36,433 bases of DNA. Origin: Geminocystis sp. GBBB08. GTDB taxonomy: Bacteria; Cyanobacteriota; Cyanobacteriia; Cyanobacteriales; Cyanobacteriaceae. This document shows, piece by piece, positions 1 through 9,061 of this stretch. The position numbers and the translations under genes are program-made. The DNA lies in NCBI RefSeq assembly GCF_016743215.1, contig NZ_VRZC01000021.1, positions 1 through 36,433 on the forward strand, written 5' to 3'. The notes beneath the pieces are model-generated. The model was not told the DNA's origin, did not search any database, and worked only from the letters and a program-made list of their open reading frames with translations. Numbering within the stretch: position 1 is the first letter of the stretch; each line of letters starts with the position of its first letter.

Positions 1-460
1 GTTTTTGTTGAGGATTAATTAACCATCCTAGTTGTAATCCTGAGTCTAAATATTCTAACATTTTTTCTTGTAATGGTTTTAATCTATCACTTTTTGACCT
101 TAATTCAATCACAAAATCAGGACAAATTGGCGGAAAACCTTCTTTTTCTTCTGGGCTTAATTTTTGCCATTTTTCTAAGGATACCCATGCTACATCAGGA
201 CTGCGATCGCCTCCATTTGGTAAACTAAATATAGTTGATGAACTAAAAACTTTGCCTAATTTTTTTTGACGATTCCAAATAATTAAATCACCAATTAAAT
301 CAGCTTCTTTTTCTCCACTTTCACCACCAACAGGGGGCATAATAATTAATTCTCCTCTTTGATTTCTTTCTAGTTGTAATTGTGGATTCTTCAGACAAAG
401 TTGATGAAATTGCTCTTTATTTAAAGAAGTAACTGATTTGAGATTTAAAACAGTAGTCAT
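1..460 (-). CDS. Uma2 family (DUF820) putative endonuclease, 3' end outside window
   Basis: An open frame runs from ATG at 460 off the left edge of the window, so only about 153 N-terminal residues are seen. It has the Uma2/DUF820 pattern: an N-terminal segment beginning MTTVLNLKSV, a GGDRSPDVAWVS block and a PDFVIELRS block, which correspond to the PD-(D/E)XK-like acidic core of the family. Uma2 proteins are very numerous in cyanobacteria; their cellular role is poorly known and a nuclease function is inferred from the fold. A HIP1 octamer lies inside the gene near 202. A truncated second copy of its 3' portion lies directly upstream (480-668). Family assignment is secure; function is not. 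Confidence 0.85.
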   Translation of the reverse strand, partial: MTTVLNLKSVTSLNKEQFHQLCLKNPQLQLERNQRGELIIMPPVGGESGEKEADLIGDLIIWNRQKKLGKVFSSSTIFSLPNGGDRSPDVAWVSLEKWQKLSPEEKEGFPPICPDFVIELRSKSDRLKPLQEKMLEYLDSGLQLGWLINPQQK

Positions 461-479
461 AGTTTTTCTCTTTAAAATA

Positions 480-668
480 TTAATAATCTAAAGTTACATT
501 TAATTCTGGTAAGATATTTTCCCCTGATAAATTAACGGGCATATCCACAATTTCTACTCCTTGATTAGGGCGATAAATTTCCACTTGTTTTTGTTGAGGA
601 TTAATTAACCATCCTAGTTGTAATCCTGAGTCTAAATATTCTAACATTTTTTCTTGTAATGATTTTTA
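480..668 (-). pseudogene. 3' remnant of a second Uma2 gene
   Basis: Reading minus from about 668 to the TAA at 480-482 gives about 60 residues (KSLQEKMLEYLDSGLQ and onward, ending PELNVTLDY), the C-terminal part of a Uma2 protein. Its first 80 bases match positions 1-80 of the partial gene with one mismatch. An in-frame TAA precedes the homologous stretch and there is no usable start, so this is a gene tail without a body. It ends only 20 bases upstream of the start of the neighbouring Uma2 gene, which suggests tandem duplication followed by deletion. Confidence 0.75.
587..666 (+). repeat. 80-bp direct repeat of window positions 1-80
   Basis: Positions 587-666 repeat positions 1-80 with a single substitution (76 versus 662). 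The repeat is the shared coding sequence of the two Uma2 copies and is long enough for homologous recombination between them. Confidence 0.9.
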
Positions 669-716
669 GTAGAAAATGTTAAAATCTCAGTTTAACAATG
701 GGTTTAAACTCCTTGC

Positions 717-766
717 TTCCAAATTTTTGATGTTGATTTTGCCACGAATCATTTAGGATTGCTATA
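717..766 (+). repeat. Dispersed repeat, arm shared with 35123-35172
   Basis: About 50 bases starting TTCCAAATTTTTGATGTTGA and ending AGGATTGCTATAT recur near 35123-35172 in the same orientation with only a few changes. Neither copy is coding in a convincing frame. The stretch passes directly into a second repeat module at 769-880. Confidence 0.75.
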
Positions 767-768
767 TT

Positions 769-880
769 AGACACGAGTGCAAAATAAAAATTAAAATCTA
801 TTTAAGGTGAGGAATCATCAATTTTAATAACCATTGCAAGAGTGCCCATTGCAAGAGTGCCCGACTTGGTGCAGAAGTCT
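769..880 (+). repeat. MITE-like dispersed element, inverted copy at 27836-27946
   Basis: This roughly 110-bp module begins AGACACGAGTGCAAAATAAA and ends GCAGAAGTCT. Its reverse complement is found at 27836-27946, with high identity through the AT-rich core and a variable number of CAATGGGC-type units at one end. The ends carry AGAC/GTCT-like inverted termini. No transposase is encoded, so a non-autonomous element is the likely explanation. Confidence 0.7.
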
Positions 881-889
881 ATTCTTCTT

Positions 890-1924
890 TTATTTGTCTA
901 AAAAAGGATAAGAAAACACTGTATTGATCCAAAAATCCATTAATAAATACGAAGGGTCATTATTTGGTTTTTTTTGTATAAATTGTCTAACCTTCCAAAG
1001 ACAATAACATAAAACCCAAATTAAATCTGTTAATGCAGTATAAAACCAACCATAATTTTTGAGAAAATATCTGCGTCGAGAATCAAACCAATATTTTGGT
1101 CTTCTTTTTCGTTTATTATCTTTTTGATCAATACCTGAACTTTGTCCTACAAAATGAACTACTCTACTTTCAGGCACATACCAACAACTCCAACCTGCTT
1201 TTTTTGCTTGAAGACAAAAGTCCATTTCTTCACAATACATAAAATAACCTTCGTCTAGTAAACCAATATCTTTAAAAACCTCTCTCCGAATCATCATACT
1301 AGCACCAGAAACCCAATCAGTAACACAGTTTTCATCGGAAATCGGAAAAGTTACTGTCCATTGATTCAGTATTTTTGATACTATACCTAATCGTAATCCT
1401 GAATCTATTTCACTGAATAAAGTCCGAAAACGAAATGCTGAATGCTCTGGTGTAGCGTCTAAATACTCTAATCGACTTCCAGCGATACCAACGGTAGAAT
1501 TTTGAGCCATAAATTCCATTAATATTTTGATCGCTTTCTCTCTTACAATCGTATCAGGATTGAGCAAAAGAATATATTTAGGTAAACTATTTGATTCTAT
1601 CATCGGGCGAATAGCTAAGTTATTGCCATAGGAAAATCCGCCATTTATAGGAGAAGCAATTACAGATACCCATTTTTGCCAATTATTTGAGGCGATCGCA
1701 GTTTGAATTAAAGTAAGGGAATCATCTTCAGAATTATTATCAACTACGGCTACTTTTGCTGAGGGTAAATCTTGAATTTGTGGTAGTAAAGAATGTAAGC
1801 AATCAATTGTTAATTGAGGGGTGCGATAGTTAACTATTACGACTAATAAATCTAATAATTTGCTATGCAGATTATTTTCGACTTCTTTTTTGACGGGCAT
1901 AGATTCTGAAAATTCTAAATTCAT
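890..1924 (-). CDS. Family 2 glycosyltransferase (GT-A, rhamnosyltransferase-like)
   Basis: The protein is about 344 residues from the ATG at 1924. It has the GT2 nucleotide-sugar fold signatures: LLVVIVNYRTPQLT near the N-terminus, VAVVDNNSEDDS, a LLLNPDT block in the DXD position, and WVSGASMMIRREVF followed by FMYCEEMDFCLQAKKAGW, typical of WbbL-like cell-envelope transferases. A hydrophobic stretch near the C-terminus (ALTDLIWVLCYCLW) may touch the membrane. Sugar and acceptor cannot be told from sequence. The frame is open up to a TTG at 1993, but that codon lies inside the clpC terminator hairpin, so I prefer the ATG at 1924 or the next ATG (1900). It lies 3' of clpC on the same strand and is probably transcribed separately. 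Confidence 0.85.
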   Translation of the reverse strand: MNLEFSESMPVKKEVENNLHSKLLDLLVVIVNYRTPQLTIDCLHSLLPQIQDLPSAKVAVVDNNSEDDSLTLIQTAIASNNWQKWVSVIASPINGGFSYGNNLAIRPMIESNSLPKYILLLNPDTIVREKAIKILMEFMAQNSTVGIAGSRLEYLDATPEHSAFRFRTLFSEIDSGLRLGIVSKILNQWTVTFPISDENCVTDWVSGASMMIRREVFKDIGLLDEGYFMYCEEMDFCLQAKKAGWSCWYVPESRVVHFVGQSSGIDQKDNKRKRRPKYWFDSRRRYFLKNYGWFYTALTDLIWVLCYCLWKVRQFIQKKPNNDPSYLLMDFWINTVFSYPFLDK

Positions 1925-1974
1925 GATAGGAAAAATTATCGGCTCTTGAGGAGTTAGTATGCCACTAAATGAGT

Positions 1975-2001
1975 AAAAAAAAAGGTGAGACAATTCCCAC
2001 C
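1975..2001 (-). terminator. Rho-independent terminator of clpC
   Basis: On the minus strand, GGTGGGA-ATTG-TCTCACC forms a 7-bp stem (one G-U) with a 4-base loop and is followed by nine T residues. It starts 29 bases after the clpC stop. This is a textbook intrinsic terminator and separates clpC from the glycosyltransferase gene. Confidence 0.75.
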
Positions 2002-2030
2002 CCTTAAAATTTAGTTAATATCAGGTTTCC

Positions 2031-4502
2031 TTAGACAGTGGCTTTCACTAATAAAGGATTTGGTGTTTGAGTTTTAATGGCAACTTTTCCATCTTCGTCA
2101 ATATCCACTATCGCTGTATCTCCTTCTTGAATACGTTTAGAAAGAATTTCTTCCGCTAATACATCCTCTAAAAGTCGCATAATCGCACGACGTAAAGGAC
2201 GAGCCCCATAGGCAGGGTTGAAACCTTCTTCTACTAAACGCTCTTTGAATTTCTCTGTCACTTGTAAATGAATCTCTTTTTCCGTTAAACGAGCAAATAC
2301 TTCTTTGAGTAAAATCTCAGAAATTTCTTTGACTTCTCCTTTATTAAGTTGACGGAAGACAATAATTTCATCAAGACGGTTGAGAAATTCAGGGCGGAAG
2401 TAGTTTTTCAATTCCTCATTAACTAAGGATTTAATCCGATTATATTGAGATTCGCTATGATCGCTTTCTAGTTCAAAACCTAATCCTCCGCCTCCTTTTT
2501 CAATTACTTTTGAGCCGATGTTGGAGGTCATAATCAATAAAGTGTTTTTGAAGTCAACAGTACGACCTTTAGAATCAGTCAAACGTCCATCTTCGAGGAT
2601 TTGTAAGAGTAAGTTGAATACATCTGGGTGTGCTTTCTCAATTTCATCGAAAAGAACTACGGTATAAGGACGACGACGTACAGCTTCGGTTAATTGTCCA
2701 CCTTCGTTATAGCCGACATAGCCAGGGGGAGAACCAATTAATTTGGATACTGTGTGACGTTCCATATACTCTGACATATCCAAACGAATCATTGCTTCTT
2801 CCGAACCAAAGAAATAAGTTGCTAAGGCTTTAGTTAGTTCAGTTTTTCCTACCCCCGTCGGTCCAGAAAAAATAAAAGATGCTATAGGACGGTTAGGATT
2901 TTTTAAACCTACTCTTGCTCGTCTGATAGCCCGTGAAATGGCTTTTACAGCGTCTTCCTGACCAATAATTCTCTGATGAAGAGTCTCTTCCATATGTAAG
3001 AGTTTATCCGCTTCAGATTCTGTTAATTTCTGAACAGGTACACCAGTCCAAGAAGCCACGATATGAGCAATTTCTTCTTCAGTGACAATGGGGTTATCTG
3101 TGACTTTAGGATTTTTCTTTTTCAGATCCGCTAAACCACGAATTTCGCTCTTGATTTCCATTTCTCGATCGCGCAATTCACCGGCTTTATCAAAGTCTTG
3201 AGATCTCACTGCCTCGTCTTTTTCTTTTAAAACCTGCCTCAATTCCTTATCTAACTCTTTTGCTTCTGCGGGTAACTGAGAATTCATCAAACGAACTCTT
3301 GAACCGGCTTCGTCCACTAAGTCAATGGCTTTGTCGGGTAAATAGCGATCGCTGATATAACGATCAGAAAGTTGAGCGGCGGCCCAGAGAGCTTCATCAG
3401 AAATTTTGAGCTTGTGATGTTGTTCGTAACGTTCCCGTAATCCGAATAAAATCTCGATAGTTTCTTCGACACTAGGTTCACCTACCATAACAGGCTGAAA
3501 ACGTCTTGCTAAAGCCGCATCTCTTTCGATGTGTTTGCGGTATTCATCAAGGGTAGTAGCACCAATACATTGCAATTCACCCCTTGCTAAAGCAGGTTTA
3601 AGGATGTTTGCTGCATCAATAGCTCCTTCCGCAGCACCAGCACCAATTAAAGTATGAACTTCATCAATTACCAGAATAACATTTCCTGCCTGACGAATTT
3701 CCTCCATGATTTTTTTGAGTCGTTCTTCAAATTCCCCACGATATTTAGTACCGGCAACTAATAAGCCAACATCAAGGGTGACAACTCTTTTTTCTTCTAA
3801 TAAATCAGGGATGTCTTTATTGGCAATTCGTTGAGCTAATCCTTCGGCAATGGCAGTTTTACCAACACCTGGTTCACCAATTAAAACGGGGTTGTTTTTA
3901 GTACGACGACCTAAAATTTGAATAACACGCTCAATTTCTTTTTGACGACCTACTACGGGATCTAATTTCCCCTCTGTCGCTAAAATGGTTAGATTTGAGC
4001 CAAACTCATCCAAAGTTGGAGTTTTATTTGAGCGATTACCACCTCCTACCCCCACAGGAGTAGTTTCGGTTTCCCCTAACATCCGAATAACTTGAGTACG
4101 AACTTTACCTAAGTCAACCCCAAGATTTTCTAAAACTCTAGCAGCAACGCCTTCTCCTTCACGGATTAAACCAAGAAGTAAATGTTCAGTACCAATATAG
4201 TTATGTCCTAATTGACGAGCTTCTTCTAAAGACAACTCTAATACTCGTTTAGCCCTGGGAGTAAAGGGGATTTCCACCGCTACAAATCCAGAACCTCGAC
4301 CAATAATTTTTTCTACCTCGATCCGAGCATCTTTCAGGTTAACACCCATTGATTTAAGTACTTTGGCCGCTACACCAGTTCCTTCTCCAATCAAACCAAG
4401 CAATATTTGCTCAGTACCTACGAAGTTATGACCCAAGCGACGAGCCTCTTCTTGGGCTAACATGATCACCTTGATCGCCTTTTCTGTGAAGCGTTCAAAC
4501 AT
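2031..4502 (-). CDS. clpC: ClpC AAA+ chaperone, ATP-binding subunit of Clp protease
   Basis: The 823-residue product is a full-length HSP100 unfoldase that feeds substrates to ClpP in the cytoplasm and, in cyanobacteria, is usually essential. Two Clp_N repeats cover about residues 1-145 (the motif [16 protein letters not shown] is repeated as [16 protein letters not shown]). AAA domain 1 has Walker A GEPGVGKT (209-216) and Walker [10 protein letters not shown] (275-283). A UVR-type middle segment lies around 415-455. AAA domain 2 has Walker A GPTGVGKT (547-554), Walker B VVLFDE (615-620) and the pore-region GYVGYNEGG (594-602). The length and the short, ClpB-unlike middle domain identify ClpC. 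It is transcribed divergently from the gene at 4933 and ends in an intrinsic terminator. Confidence 0.98.
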   Translation of the reverse strand: MFERFTEKAIKVIMLAQEEARRLGHNFVGTEQILLGLIGEGTGVAAKVLKSMGVNLKDARIEVEKIIGRGSGFVAVEIPFTPRAKRVLELSLEEARQLGHNYIGTEHLLLGLIREGEGVAARVLENLGVDLGKVRTQVIRMLGETETTPVGVGGGNRSNKTPTLDEFGSNLTILATEGKLDPVVGRQKEIERVIQILGRRTKNNPVLIGEPGVGKTAIAEGLAQRIANKDIPDLLEEKRVVTLDVGLLVAGTKYRGEFEERLKKIMEEIRQAGNVILVIDEVHTLIGAGAAEGAIDAANILKPALARGELQCIGATTLDEYRKHIERDAALARRFQPVMVGEPSVEETIEILFGLRERYEQHHKLKISDEALWAAAQLSDRYISDRYLPDKAIDLVDEAGSRVRLMNSQLPAEAKELDKELRQVLKEKDEAVRSQDFDKAGELRDREMEIKSEIRGLADLKKKNPKVTDNPIVTEEEIAHIVASWTGVPVQKLTESEADKLLHMEETLHQRIIGQEDAVKAISRAIRRARVGLKNPNRPIASFIFSGPTGVGKTELTKALATYFFGSEEAMIRLDMSEYMERHTVSKLIGSPPGYVGYNEGGQLTEAVRRRPYTVVLFDEIEKAHPDVFNLLLQILEDGRLTDSKGRTVDFKNTLLIMTSNIGSKVIEKGGGGLGFELESDHSESQYNRIKSLVNEELKNYFRPEFLNRLDEIIVFRQLNKGEVKEISEILLKEVFARLTEKEIHLQVTEKFKERLVEEGFNPAYGARPLRRAIMRLLEDVLAEEILSKRIQEGDTAIVDIDEDGKVAIKTQTPNPLLVKATV

Positions 4503-4932
4503 AATTTTCTTTACTCACCCTATGCCACGTTTAATAGCTGATTTTAACACAGGATTAAGGTTAGTATGTGCCAATCGGTACGGTAATTAGTTCGGAAATC
4601 ACTATTCCAGTGTATAAATATCTCCAAGAAGAGAATAAAATCAAGTAGAAAATAAAAAATATTCAGAGATTTTGTTAAAAAATATAATCTGAGTTAACTG
4701 CAATGTTATTTAATAATTAATATATTAACTTTCGTTGCAAAAAATCAATAAATTTTAAGGAAAATATCTTTTTAGATTAACTAATATTAAGGAGAAAGTT
4801 AATAGGTAAAATAGCTTATCATCTAAAGGAGATAACCTTTATCAATACTCAAGACTAATTAGTGTTATCTTTTGTTTAAGTATAAGGTAGAATTAATTAA
4901 TCATTTCTAATAATTCTAAATAGCTTAAAGTT
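4503..4932. other. Intergenic region between divergent clpC and SUMF1-domain gene
   Basis: These 430 AT-rich bases must hold the promoters of both divergent genes. A TATAAT hexamer lies at 4683-4688 on the plus strand, but no convincing -35 box is paired with it. I see no open frame, RNA gene or repeat family here. Confidence 0.5.
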
Positions 4933-5802
4933 ATGAATAATTTACAAAAATATAAATTTGAAGTTGTCACAATTAATTTAACAACCCCTTCTAATTCTTC
5001 TCAAGGAACTTTAACTTTTAATCGGGTAGAAAAAGAAACAGATTATTTAGAAATAGATTTAGGAAATAATCTAAAATTGGACATGGTGTCTATTCCTGAA
5101 GGAAAATTTATTATGGGAACTCCAGATATAGAACAAGGAAGAAGTATTGATGAAACACCTGAACATGAAGTCTCTATTGCCAAATTTTTTGTTAGTAAAT
5201 ATCCGATTACTCAAAGTCAATATTTAGCGATAATGAATGAAAATCCTTCTTTTTTTGTCGGGGAAAATAAACCAGTAGAAAATGTGTCTTGGTTTTCAGC
5301 TCAAAATTTTTGTGCTAAGTTATCACAGTTAACTGGTAAAAAATTTCGTTTATTGAGTGAAGCTGAATGGGAATATGCTTGTAGAGCTAATACTAATACT
5401 CCTTTTTATTTTGGCAGAACTATAACTCCAGAATTAGCTAATTATAAAGCAAGTTTTGGTTATGGTGATGGTGGTGGTGGTAAATGGAGACAAGAAACGA
5501 CAGAAGTAGGGATTTTTTCTGCTAATAATTTCGGTTTATATGATCTTCATGGTAATGTATGGGAGTGGTGTGAGGATCATTGGCATGAAAATTATGATCA
5601 AGCACCGAAGGATGGTAGTGCTTGGTTAGAAACTGGAGAAAATTTAGATGAAGATTCCCCCAGAGTAATTAGGGGTGGTTCATGGGATGATACAGCTTAT
5701 TATTGTCGTGCGGGGGTACGACTTTGGACTTTACCACAATTCAAGGGTAAATTAATTGGTTTTCGGGTTGCCTTTGATTATAATGAAGAATTTAGAATTT
5801 AA
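4933..5802 (+). CDS. SUMF1/formylglycine-generating-enzyme-like protein
   Basis: The 289-residue protein has a C-terminal FGE-sulfatase domain (about 50-282) with the usual landmarks: MVSIPEGKFIMG, YPITQSQYLAIM, VENVSWFSAQNFC, RLLSEAEWEYACRA, GLYDLHGNVWEWCED and RVIRGGSW...LIGFRVAF. The first 45 residues (KYKFEVVTINL...) resemble the linker found in cyanobacterial kinase-SUMF1 proteins. In true FGE two cysteines in the GGSYMCHRSYC region carry out catalysis. Here the first is replaced by Asp253 and only Cys258 remains, so copper-dependent Cys-to-formylglycine conversion is doubtful and another role is likely. No sulfatase gene is nearby. The last codons coincide with a repeat arm (see 5785-5832). 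Confidence 0.88.
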   Translation: MNNLQKYKFEVVTINLTTPSNSSQGTLTFNRVEKETDYLEIDLGNNLKLDMVSIPEGKFIMGTPDIEQGRSIDETPEHEVSIAKFFVSKYPITQSQYLAIMNENPSFFVGENKPVENVSWFSAQNFCAKLSQLTGKKFRLLSEAEWEYACRANTNTPFYFGRTITPELANYKASFGYGDGGGGKWRQETTEVGIFSANNFGLYDLHGNVWEWCEDHWHENYDQAPKDGSAWLETGENLDEDSPRVIRGGSWDDTAYYCRAGVRLWTLPQFKGKLIGFRVAFDYNEEFRI

Positions 5803-5832
5803 AAAATTGAGGATCGTTGCCCATTGCCTATT
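5785..5832 (+). repeat. Left arm of inverted repeat flanking uppS
   Basis: The stretch starting GAAGAATTTAGAATTTAAAA is the inverted counterpart of 6815-6862, ungapped through about 40 bases with a few mismatches. It supplies the last codons and stop of the preceding gene. The GAAGAATTTAGAATTTA unit occurs again at about 5836-5852, so the left arm is partly duplicated. Confidence 0.7.
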
Positions 5833-5860
5833 GCCTGAAGAATTTAGAATTTACCATTAA

Positions 5861-6610
5861 TTAATTTAATTTGCCAAAACGGCGATCGCGCTTTTGATAA
5901 TCCAATAAAGCCCGATGAAATTCCTGACGGTTGAAATCAGGCCATAGAGTTTGAGTTACATAAATTTCTCCGTAAGCCATTTGCCATAAAAGGAAATTAC
6001 TTAAACGCATTTCTCCACTGGTGCGAATTAATAAATCAGGGTTGGCAATTCCTCCGGTATAAAGGTAATTTTCTAATAATTCTTCGTTAATATCATCTAA
6101 CTGTATTTTTTCTTCCTTGACTAAAGATGCGATGCTCTGACAAGCATGGATAATTTCTTGACGGCTACCATAATTTGTCGCAATATTAAATTGAATACCT
6201 TTATTCTGGCTAGTTTTTCCCATAGCATGAGCGATTTCTGACTGTAAAGAGTCTGGTAAAGCTTTTAAATCACCGATAAAACGAATTTTGACATTTTCGG
6301 CCATCATTTCTTCTAATTCACGACGCAAAACTCTTTCAAACAAAGTCATTAAAAATTCTACCTCATGGGCAGGTCTTCCCCAATTTTCTGTAGAAAAAGC
6401 ATAAGCCGTTAAAATCTTAACACCCCAATCATCACAACAACGCAATAAATCTTTAAGTGCATCAACCCCCTTCTGATGCCCTATAATGCGGGGAAAACCT
6501 CTACTTTTTGCCCAACGCCCATTACCATCCATAATTACGGCTACATGAGACGGAATTCTTTGTCTATCTAAATCTAAAGGTAATTCAATTAAACTTTGTT
6601 GAACACTCAT
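5861..6610 (-). CDS. uppS: Isoprenyl transferase (undecaprenyl diphosphate synthase)
   Basis: This is a cis-prenyltransferase of 249 residues, a normal length. It condenses isopentenyl diphosphate with farnesyl diphosphate to make the C55 carrier lipid for peptidoglycan and other wall polymers. [17 protein letters not shown] contains the catalytic Asp (Asp28) and the diphosphate-binding loop. [27 protein letters not shown] and [17 protein letters not shown] are the later conserved blocks. The gene stands alone on the minus strand between two arms of an inverted repeat. Confidence 0.97.
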   Translation of the reverse strand: MSVQQSLIELPLDLDRQRIPSHVAVIMDGNGRWAKSRGFPRIIGHQKGVDALKDLLRCCDDWGVKILTAYAFSTENWGRPAHEVEFLMTLFERVLRRELEEMMAENVKIRFIGDLKALPDSLQSEIAHAMGKTSQNKGIQFNIATNYGSRQEIIHACQSIASLVKEEKIQLDDINEELLENYLYTGGIANPDLLIRTSGEMRLSNFLLWQMAYGEIYVTQTLWPDFNRQEFHRALLDYQKRDRRFGKLN

Positions 6611-6814
6611 GGGGAATTAATAATAAAATTTTAGAGGCTTTAAAGATAAATAAGAACAATTAAGTTAAATTCTATCTTGATTGTTACATTTAAGTCTATG
6701 AAAAATACAAAAACGTCCCTAACAAACCAATTGATTTAATTAACTAAGTAACTAGACGCATCTAAGTTGACTGGTGAAGGTGGGTAATGGGCAATGGGCA
6801 ATGGGCACTCTTGT

Positions 6815-6862
6815 AATGGGCAACGGGCAACGATGCTCAATTTTCTAAATTCTAAATTCTTC
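6815..6862 (-). repeat. Right arm of inverted repeat flanking uppS, plus ATGGGCA units
   Basis: This arm is the reverse complement of 5785-5832. It lies in the 264-base gap between uppS and the ABC permease gene. Next to it, 6780-6833 carries iterated ATGGGCA/ACGGGCA units of the kind dispersed through cyanobacterial intergenic DNA. No gene is seen in the gap. Confidence 0.7.
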
Positions 6863-6874
6863 AGGCAATTTTAC

Positions 6875-7747
6875 TTACTCTTTCCAAATTATGAGTTGAA
6901 TTGAAACGAGAATAAAGGCGATTATCAATAAAATACTGGTAGAAGCGGCGGCATAACCAAAGTTAAATTGGCGAAAGGCTTCTTCATAGATATAGTAAGC
7001 AAGTATATTGGTAGAGTTAGATGGTCCGCCGTTGGTGATGATATATACTTGTTCAAAAGATCGAAATGTGAAAATAGCAGTGGTTATGGTAGTAAAGATT
7101 AAGGTTGGTTTTAATCCGGGTAAAGTTATATACCAAAGTTTTGCCCAAAATTTTGCCCCGTCTAATTCAGCCGCTTCGTAGTGATTTTTGGGAATGGTTT
7201 GTAATCCTGCTAAAAATACCACTAAGTTAAAACCGATTTGTCGCCATGTGCTGAAGATTATTAACACAGGCATCGCCCAAATGGTACTATTTAGCCAAGG
7301 TATGGGGTTTATATTCAGTTGTGATAATAATTGATTAATCGGTCCGTTGTTTTGAAATAACCAGCGAAATCCTAAACCCATTGCCACTAAGGATGTAATA
7401 CTAGGTATAAAGTATGCTGTGCGGAAAAATCCCCTTAAAATGATTTTTTGATTTAATAAGATACTTAATCCTAATGGAATTAAAATACTGGGAATTATTG
7501 TGGCCATCGCAAAGTAAAAAGTATTAAAAATTATTTGTCGAAAATCTTGATCTATTAGTAATCGTTTATAGTTTGCTAATCCGATCCATTTTTGACTAAC
7601 TAAACTACCATTGGTGAAACTAAGATAAATAAGAGAAAGAATGGGGATAAATAAAAAGATGGTTAATAAGATTAAAGCTGGTGCTAAAAATAACCATGGG
7701 ATGATATTAGATTGATTAAGTCGGTTAATAAATTTTATATTTTTCAA
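6875..7747 (-). CDS. Carbohydrate ABC transporter permease (MalF/UgpA type)
   Basis: The 290-residue inner-membrane protein has about six transmembrane segments, the first at roughly residues 16-42 (WLFLAPALILLTIFLFIPIL). The LAPALILL and YFIPSITSLVA patterns and the cytoplasmic EAA loop (YEAAELDGAKFWAKLWYITLPGLKP, near 188-212) place it in the CUT1 sugar-permease family. It normally pairs with a second permease, a solute-binding protein and an ATPase, but none of these is within the window. In cyanobacteria similar permeases carry glucosylglycerol, sucrose or glycerol-3-phosphate; the substrate here cannot be assigned. The frame ends shortly after the last membrane segment with WKE, as expected. 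Confidence 0.9.
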   Translation of the reverse strand: MKNIKFINRLNQSNIIPWLFLAPALILLTIFLFIPILSLIYLSFTNGSLVSQKWIGLANYKRLLIDQDFRQIIFNTFYFAMATIIPSILIPLGLSILLNQKIILRGFFRTAYFIPSITSLVAMGLGFRWLFQNNGPINQLLSQLNINPIPWLNSTIWAMPVLIIFSTWRQIGFNLVVFLAGLQTIPKNHYEAAELDGAKFWAKLWYITLPGLKPTLIFTTITTAIFTFRSFEQVYIITNGGPSNSTNILAYYIYEEAFRQFNFGYAAASTSILLIIAFILVSIQLIIWKE

Positions 7748-7992
7748 GGATACTAGCGGTTTTCACTTGTAGGAGTTAAATTAAATTTTTTAGTTCAAAA
7801 ATAGTAAACATTTACTATTAGTTTTCTCGTCAATTTATGGTGGGGCGTTGAATTAGTTAAAACCATTGGTAGATTTGCTTCGGGGTAGAGGTTAAATTAG
7901 GTTAGTGAAAACCAAAACAAGTGGCAAAAAATAGGACAAAAAAATATAGTAAATCTTTTGCTATTGTTGAAGATAGGTTTATGTTAGTTGCT

Positions 7993-8874
7993 TTAGGCAA
8001 TTAAACTTTCAGCGTAAAAATGATCATTCATTTGTATAACTTCTGGTGAGATTTGATTATTGATACTTTGAGGAATAGAAGATAAATAAATTTTTTCGAC
8101 TTGAGGAGTAAATCCTAACCATTGTTTAGAAATTTTAGCAAAATCCTCTGGCTCACCACTAACACAAAAACGAGTTGGTAAAAGGGTATGATGATTTCGT
8201 AGATTCATTAAATCTAATTCTCTTTCTGTTGCCCTAACAACATAATCCGCAGGATCAATTAATTTAACTGATGAGGGTAAAATTTCTTTGAATAAACCTT
8301 GTAAATGAGGATAATGGGTACAACCATAAATAAGAGCATCAATTTGATTCCTGATTAAAGGCTCTAAATATTCTTGGGCTACTTTTTTAGTATAAGGATC
8401 ATAAATACGATTTTGCTCAATCAGAGGCACAAATTCAGGGCAACCAACTTGCCACACGTCAACTTGAGGATTAATTTCTTGAATAGCGTTACGATAAGCA
8501 TTACTTTTGGCAGTGGCTACGGTAGAAATAACACCAATTTTTTTCCCTTGCTTAACGGCACCTTTTGCACCCGGATGAATCAACCCTAAAATCGGAAAGT
8601 CATATTCGGATTGTACTTCTTCTAAGGCTAAAGCTGAACTGGTGTTACAAGCCATGATCACCATTTTAACATCCTGATCTTGCATCCAATCAAGAATTTC
8701 TCTGACAAATAAAATGATTTCTTGACGAGAACGAGTACCATAGGGAAGACGTTGAGTATCGGCAAAATAAAGGATAGATTCTTGAGGCAAATGACGATAG
8801 AGTTTGCTTAGTACAGTTAAACCACCAACACCACTATCAAAAACACCAATTCTATTACCGAAAGAATTTTTCAT
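7993..8874 (-). CDS. murI: Glutamate racemase
   Basis: MurI interconverts L- and D-glutamate for peptidoglycan synthesis using two catalytic cysteines. Both are present: Cys76 in MACNTSSALALE and Cys185 in LIYGCTHYPHL. The N-terminal IGVFDSGVGGLTVL and YFADTQRLPYGTRS blocks are also intact. At 293 residues it has normal length. It is transcribed away from the unknown gene at 9062, with a 187-base gap between the two starts. Confidence 0.97.
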   Translation of the reverse strand: MKNSFGNRIGVFDSGVGGLTVLSKLYRHLPQESILYFADTQRLPYGTRSRQEIILFVREILDWMQDQDVKMVIMACNTSSALALEEVQSEYDFPILGLIHPGAKGAVKQGKKIGVISTVATAKSNAYRNAIQEINPQVDVWQVGCPEFVPLIEQNRIYDPYTKKVAQEYLEPLIRNQIDALIYGCTHYPHLQGLFKEILPSSVKLIDPADYVVRATERELDLMNLRNHHTLLPTRFCVSGEPEDFAKISKQWLGFTPQVEKIYLSSIPQSINNQISPEVIQMNDHFYAESLIA

Positions 8875-9021
8875 ATTATTATTATTGCATTTAAAATTAT
8901 CTTAATTTAAGCAAAAGTACTTAGAAATGTAAATAGATTTATCAAAACAATTAGGATTAATGAATCGGAAATGGGCAATTAGTATTACTGCTTGTAAGTA
9001 AATGCGTTTTATCTGACTGAA

Positions 9022-9030
9022 TGTTATAAT
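9022..9030 (+). promoter_or_regulatory. Candidate extended -10 promoter element
   Basis: TGTTATAAT is an extended -10 element (TGn plus a perfect TATAAT) 31 bases ahead of the ATG at 9062. No -35 hexamer at proper spacing is obvious, so the call rests on the -10 alone. Confidence 0.35.
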
Positions 9031-9061
9031 TATTCTTAGTCAATGCTCTTGTGTTTTACAG

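Noticed and set aside
2630-2833. Open frame antisense to clpC
   Set aside because: Lies wholly inside the conserved AAA domain 2 of clpC and has no family features.
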